DNA of 64,000 nt from SHZI01 sp964417725 (GTDB taxonomy: Bacteria > Pseudomonadota > Gammaproteobacteria > Steroidobacterales > GCA-2729495): contig CAYQIV010000003.1 in assembly GCA_964417725.1 (NCBI GenBank), positions 1 through 64,000 of the forward strand, given 5' to 3'. Positions 61,409-64,000 of the stretch are shown here, piece by piece (position 1 is the stretch's first letter; each line of letters starts with the position of its first letter). The translations under genes were made by a program, and so were the position numbers. A model generated the notes under the pieces. The model was not told where the DNA came from, ran no database searches, and saw nothing but the letters and a program-made list of their open reading frames with translations.

Positions 61409-62248
61409 ATGCCCGCCCCTGATTCACTCGAATTGCTGCTCTGGCTGGTGCCGCTGCTGGCCCTGACGGGCGTCTTCGCCGGCCTGCTCGCCGGCCTGCT
61501 CGGCGTCGGTGGCGGCATCGTCATCGTGCCGGTCTGCTATCTGCTGTTCAGCGCCATCGGCATCGACCCGGCGGTGCGCATGCACATTGCCGTCGGGACC
61601 TCGCTGGCAACCATCATTCCGACCAGCCTGCGCTCGTGGCGCGCCCACCGGCAGCGACAATCGTGGGCGGCGGAGGTGTTCATGCGCTGGCTGCCCGGAC
61701 TGGTCACCGGGTCCCTGCTCGGTACGCTGCTCGCGACCCAGGCCGGCTTCGCGACGCTGACCGCGGTGTTCGCCGGCGTGGCGCTGCTGGTGGCCTTGCA
61801 CATGGCCTTCGGCAACCCGGACTGGCGCATCGCTGCGACCCAGCCGGGGCCGGCGGGAAGCACCGTATTGGCCATGATCACCGGCGCGATTGCCGCAATG
61901 ATGGGCATCGGCGGCGGTACGCTGGGGGTGCCGCTGTTGACACTCTTCGGACTGCCCATTCACCGTGCTGTCGGCACGGCGGCCGCTTTCGGCACCCTGG
62001 TGTCGGTGCCGGCCACGATTGGCTTCGTCATCGGCGGCATGGACGTTGCCGGCCGCCCCCCCTTCAGCCTGGGCTATATCAACCTCGTCGGCGTGCTGCT
62101 CATCGTGCCCGCCAGCGTGCTCGCCGTGCCGTGGGGTGCGCGTCTTGCGCATGCCATGAGCCAACGCAGTCTGCGTCGTGCCTTCGCACTCTTCCTCGGG
62201 GTGACTGCCGCACGCATGCTGCGCGACGTGTATGCCGCCTGGGCCTGA
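61409..62248 (+). CDS. sulfite exporter TauE/SafE family membrane protein
   Basis: 279-aa protein with about eight helices in two repeats. The family motifs are GLLAGLLGVGGGIVIVP in the first helix pair and TGAIAAMMGIGGGTLGVPLL in the second, with AVGTSLATIIPTS and AVGTAAAFGTLVSVPA. Relatives export sulfite, sulfoacetate or other small organosulfur anions. The substrate is not clear here. It is convergent with the FAH-fold gene. Confidence 0.92.
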   Translation: MPAPDSLELLLWLVPLLALTGVFAGLLAGLLGVGGGIVIVPVCYLLFSAIGIDPAVRMHIAVGTSLATIIPTSLRSWRAHRQRQSWAAEVFMRWLPGLVTGSLLGTLLATQAGFATLTAVFAGVALLVALHMAFGNPDWRIAATQPGPAGSTVLAMITGAIAAMMGIGGGTLGVPLLTLFGLPIHRAVGTAAAFGTLVSVPATIGFVIGGMDVAGRPPFSLGYINLVGVLLIVPASVLAVPWGARLAHAMSQRSLRRAFALFLGVTAARMLRDVYAAWA

Positions 62249-62290
62249 GACGTATTATCCATGGTGTCCGCGAAGGCGGCGGGCAGGCGC

Positions 62291-63142
62291 TCAGGCCGCC
62301 ATGGTGAACCGCAGCGTCAGCAGGTCGCCGAAAGACAGCGTGACCGTGTCACTGCGGCCGACCGTGGCTTCCTTGTCGCCAATGCGCAGCGCGATGATGT
62401 CTCCCGGCCGCAAGGCATGGTGGCGCGACAGCAGGGCGATGGTTTCGGCGTGTTGCGCCATGTCGGGCGCCATGACGACGCTCGCCACACAATGCCCATT
62501 GATGCGCAGGCCCAGCGCAACGGGGGGCGCCAGGGCCCATTCATCCCTGGTCAGCACGGCCGGACCGATCGGACAGGCCCCGGGGAAATGCCGGCCCTCG
62601 GTCCCCATGGCAGGCCAGGCCTCCCGACCCAGGTCGGCCAGCAGCGTGCAGCCCGCCAGCGCACGTCCGGCTTCGACGGGTGTCGCATCGTGGATCGCGC
62701 GACCGATGACCAGCCCAAGCGCGGCGGCGACGTGCAGCCGGTCGGCGCCGCGCGGTGCGGCAATGATGGCCTGGTCACCGACGGCGGTATTCGGATTCTT
62801 GATGTAACACGGCTGGGCGGCGGCGCCTTGCCGGGTGACAAGCAGCAGTCCGGGCCGGCGCACGGGGGGCATGAGTGCTGTGCCGGCAAACGGCAACAAA
62901 GCCCCTGCCTCGCGCCACTCACGCTGGCGCAAGGCGTCGGCAGCACCAACCTCCTCGGCCATGCGCCGTACGTGCCCGAGCCCCTCCTCGCCCTGTGCCA
63001 ACACGCTGACCACCGAGGCGGGCAGCCAGCGGCTGGTCCGCAGTCCGGCGGGTGCCGCTGCCGGGTCGAGGATCTCTCCCGAGGGCAGCCAGATCCCCGG
63101 CCGTCCCCCGGTCTCCCGGCTGTCGATGGTCACCAGGCGCAT
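62291..63142 (-). CDS. FAH-fold hydrolase-like protein with altered metal site
   Basis: 283-aa protein with the fumarylacetoacetate hydrolase C-terminal fold: PCYIKNPNTAVGD, LHVAAALGLVIGRA, GCTLLADLG, GACPIGPAVLTRDEW and HHALRPGDIIALRIG. The usual metal ligands in the E-x-E-L-(A/G)-x-VIG motif are replaced by Ala (A139 and A141); only the later Asp (D170) remains, and the GKxFD lysine segment reads EGRHF. It is therefore either inactive or works by other chemistry. I chose the ATG at 63142, overlapping the ferredoxin stop (TGATG). Confidence 0.82.
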   Translation of the reverse strand: MRLVTIDSRETGGRPGIWLPSGEILDPAAAPAGLRTSRWLPASVVSVLAQGEEGLGHVRRMAEEVGAADALRQREWREAGALLPFAGTALMPPVRRPGLLLVTRQGAAAQPCYIKNPNTAVGDQAIIAAPRGADRLHVAAALGLVIGRAIHDATPVEAGRALAGCTLLADLGREAWPAMGTEGRHFPGACPIGPAVLTRDEWALAPPVALGLRINGHCVASVVMAPDMAQHAETIALLSRHHALRPGDIIALRIGDKEATVGRSDTVTLSFGDLLTLRFTMAA

Positions 63143-63474
63143 CAGCGGCTCCCCTGCGTTTCGTTGTTGGCGACGTGGACCTCGATGCCGTCCAGTGCAT
63201 CGCTCATGCGGACCTGGCAGCTGAGGCGGCTGTTCGGGCGTCGTTCGGTGATGACATCGAGCAGTTGCTGTTCCATTTCGTCGGCTGCCGGCACGCGTGT
63301 CCACCACGCCTCATCGACGTACACATGGCACGTGCCACAGGTACACCCGCCACCACACTCGGCGACGATACCGCGGATGCCATGGTCCATGGCGGCTTCC
63401 ATCAGGCTGTCGCCGACACGCATGTCGACGGCGACGATGTGTCCATCGCGATCGTGGTAGATGGCGGTCGGCAT
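63142..63474 (-). CDS. [2Fe-2S] ferredoxin, adrenodoxin/putidaredoxin type
   Basis: 110-aa ferredoxin with cluster ligands C40-x5-C46-x2-C49 and C86, in AEC40GGGCTC46GTC49HVYV and SRLSC86QV. An extra Cys44 lies in the loop. Vertebrate-type ferredoxins like this serve P450s or Rieske oxygenases. Its overlap with the FAH-fold gene suggests a shared pathway with an oxygenase encoded elsewhere. I chose the ATG at 63474 (MPTAIYHDRDG). Confidence 0.92.
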   Translation of the reverse strand: MPTAIYHDRDGHIVAVDMRVGDSLMEAAMDHGIRGIVAECGGGCTCGTCHVYVDEAWWTRVPAADEMEQQLLDVITERRPNSRLSCQVRMSDALDGIEVHVANNETQGSR

Positions 63475-63538
63475 GAGGCGCAGCTCTGCGGCAAACGGCC
63501 GCCAGAATAGCATCGGCGCGACACCCGGCGGCAAGCAT

Positions 63539-64000
63539 TCAGTGGCGCAGGACCTGGCCGGCGATGCGCTGGACGGCCGCGACCAGCGTGCGCTCGGCGC
63601 GACGCCGGAGACCGGCATCACCGATGATCTCCCAGCCCCTTCGCCGGGCCTCCACCGCAAGCCGGGCATCCGGGCACACCGCCACCGCATGACCCACGGT
63701 ACGCAGCAGCGGCAGGTCATCGGCGGAATCCGCGTAGGCCGTCACTGCCGACAGCGGTTCGCCGAGTTCGTCACACAGTCCGGCAAGCAGCACCCGCTTG
63801 CTCTCGCCGAAAGGATGGCGCAGCGGCGCTGCCGCCGTGAAGTACCCGTCACGGGTCGCACAGCGAGTGGCGACGACCCGCCTGATGCCGAGCCGGGCTC
63901 CCACCGCAGAGGCGATGAAATGCGGGGTCCCGGACATCAGCACCAGCCCATCGCCCGCAGCACGATGACGGGCGACGCGTGCCACACACGGCGCGATCCA
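63539..64000 (-). CDS. HAD-superfamily phosphatase (HAD-IB), 5' part outside the window
   Basis: Partial protein; the reading frame is open through the right window edge, so the N-terminus with the first Asp motif is missing. Visible are GLVLMSGTPHFIASAVGARLGI (motif II Ser), GESKRVLLAGL (motif III Lys) and AYADSADDLPLLRTVGHAVAVCPD (motif IV). This is the order of PSP-like HAD-IB hydrolases, which act on phosphoserine or lysophospholipid-type monoesters. The substrate is not certain. Confidence 0.85.
   Translation of the reverse strand, partial: WIAPCVARVARHRAAGDGLVLMSGTPHFIASAVGARLGIRRVVATRCATRDGYFTAAAPLRHPFGESKRVLLAGLCDELGEPLSAVTAYADSADDLPLLRTVGHAVAVCPDARLAVEARRRGWEIIGDAGLRRRAERTLVAAVQRIAGQVLRH

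Noticed and set aside
1..64000. CRISPR arrays, insertion sequences, prophage, integrase or attachment sites
   Set aside because: I looked for spaced direct repeats, transposase-like proteins and tRNA-linked integrases and saw none; the tRNA cluster is followed by ordinary chromosomal genes.

Overview
The window is a GC-rich chromosomal segment (about two-thirds GC by eye) of a Gram-negative proteobacterium, most likely a gammaproteobacterium of the Nevskiales/Steroidobacterales/Chromatiales kind. This rests on the tRNA Gly-Cys-Leu cluster, the acpP-fabF-pabC-mltG-tmk-holB-pilZ order, a type II secretion (T2SS) pseudopilin operon with rhombosortase, system I cytochrome c maturation genes, and many acyl-CoA catabolic genes. 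The taxonomic placement is inference. I see no rRNA, CRISPR array, insertion sequence, prophage or integrase.

Layout. 1-343: three tRNA genes (the first cut by the window edge). 428-751: a 7Fe ferredoxin. 800-1717: an FHA protein on the minus strand. 1912-8195: a complete, tightly overlapping ccmABCDEFGHI operon for covalent haem attachment. 8583-9905: a predicted outer-membrane protein with one CxxCH haem motif followed by a beta-barrel, resembling the Cyc2 cytochrome-porin fusions. It lies directly downstream of the machinery that would mature it and is the most interesting gene here. 9928-16507: glycerophosphodiesterase, ferredoxin-NADP reductase, a TIR-like protein, an EEP-family phosphodiesterase, a fused beta-oxidation enzyme and a double cNMP-binding/rhodanese protein.

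16543-24243 (minus strand): housekeeping cluster fabG-acpP-fabF-pabB-pabC-mltG-tmk-holB-pilZ (fatty acid, folate, cell wall, dTMP, DNA polymerase III). 24253-30565: rhombosortase, and divergently gspG-H-I-J-K-L-M-N; gspC, D, E and F are not in the window. 30666-36679: an AddA/AddB-like helicase-nuclease pair.

36694-63474: a long accessory catabolic region. It contains an aminotransferase, three MFS transporters, a TRAP QM pair without its binding protein, two paralogous two-lobed VOC proteins, rhodanese, electron-transfer flavoprotein, peroxiredoxin, aldehyde dehydrogenase, aldo/keto reductase, an IclR regulator, hydantoinase/ketone-carboxylase-type HyuA and HyuB, an HMG-CoA-lyase-type enzyme, a class III CoA-transferase, an O-methyltransferase, a TauE/SafE exporter, a FAH-fold protein with an altered active site, and an adrenodoxin-type ferredoxin. 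Together these look like uptake and breakdown of an unknown organic acid or ketone by ATP-dependent activation, CoA transfer and carbon-carbon cleavage; the substrate cannot be read from sequence. A HAD phosphatase runs off the right edge.
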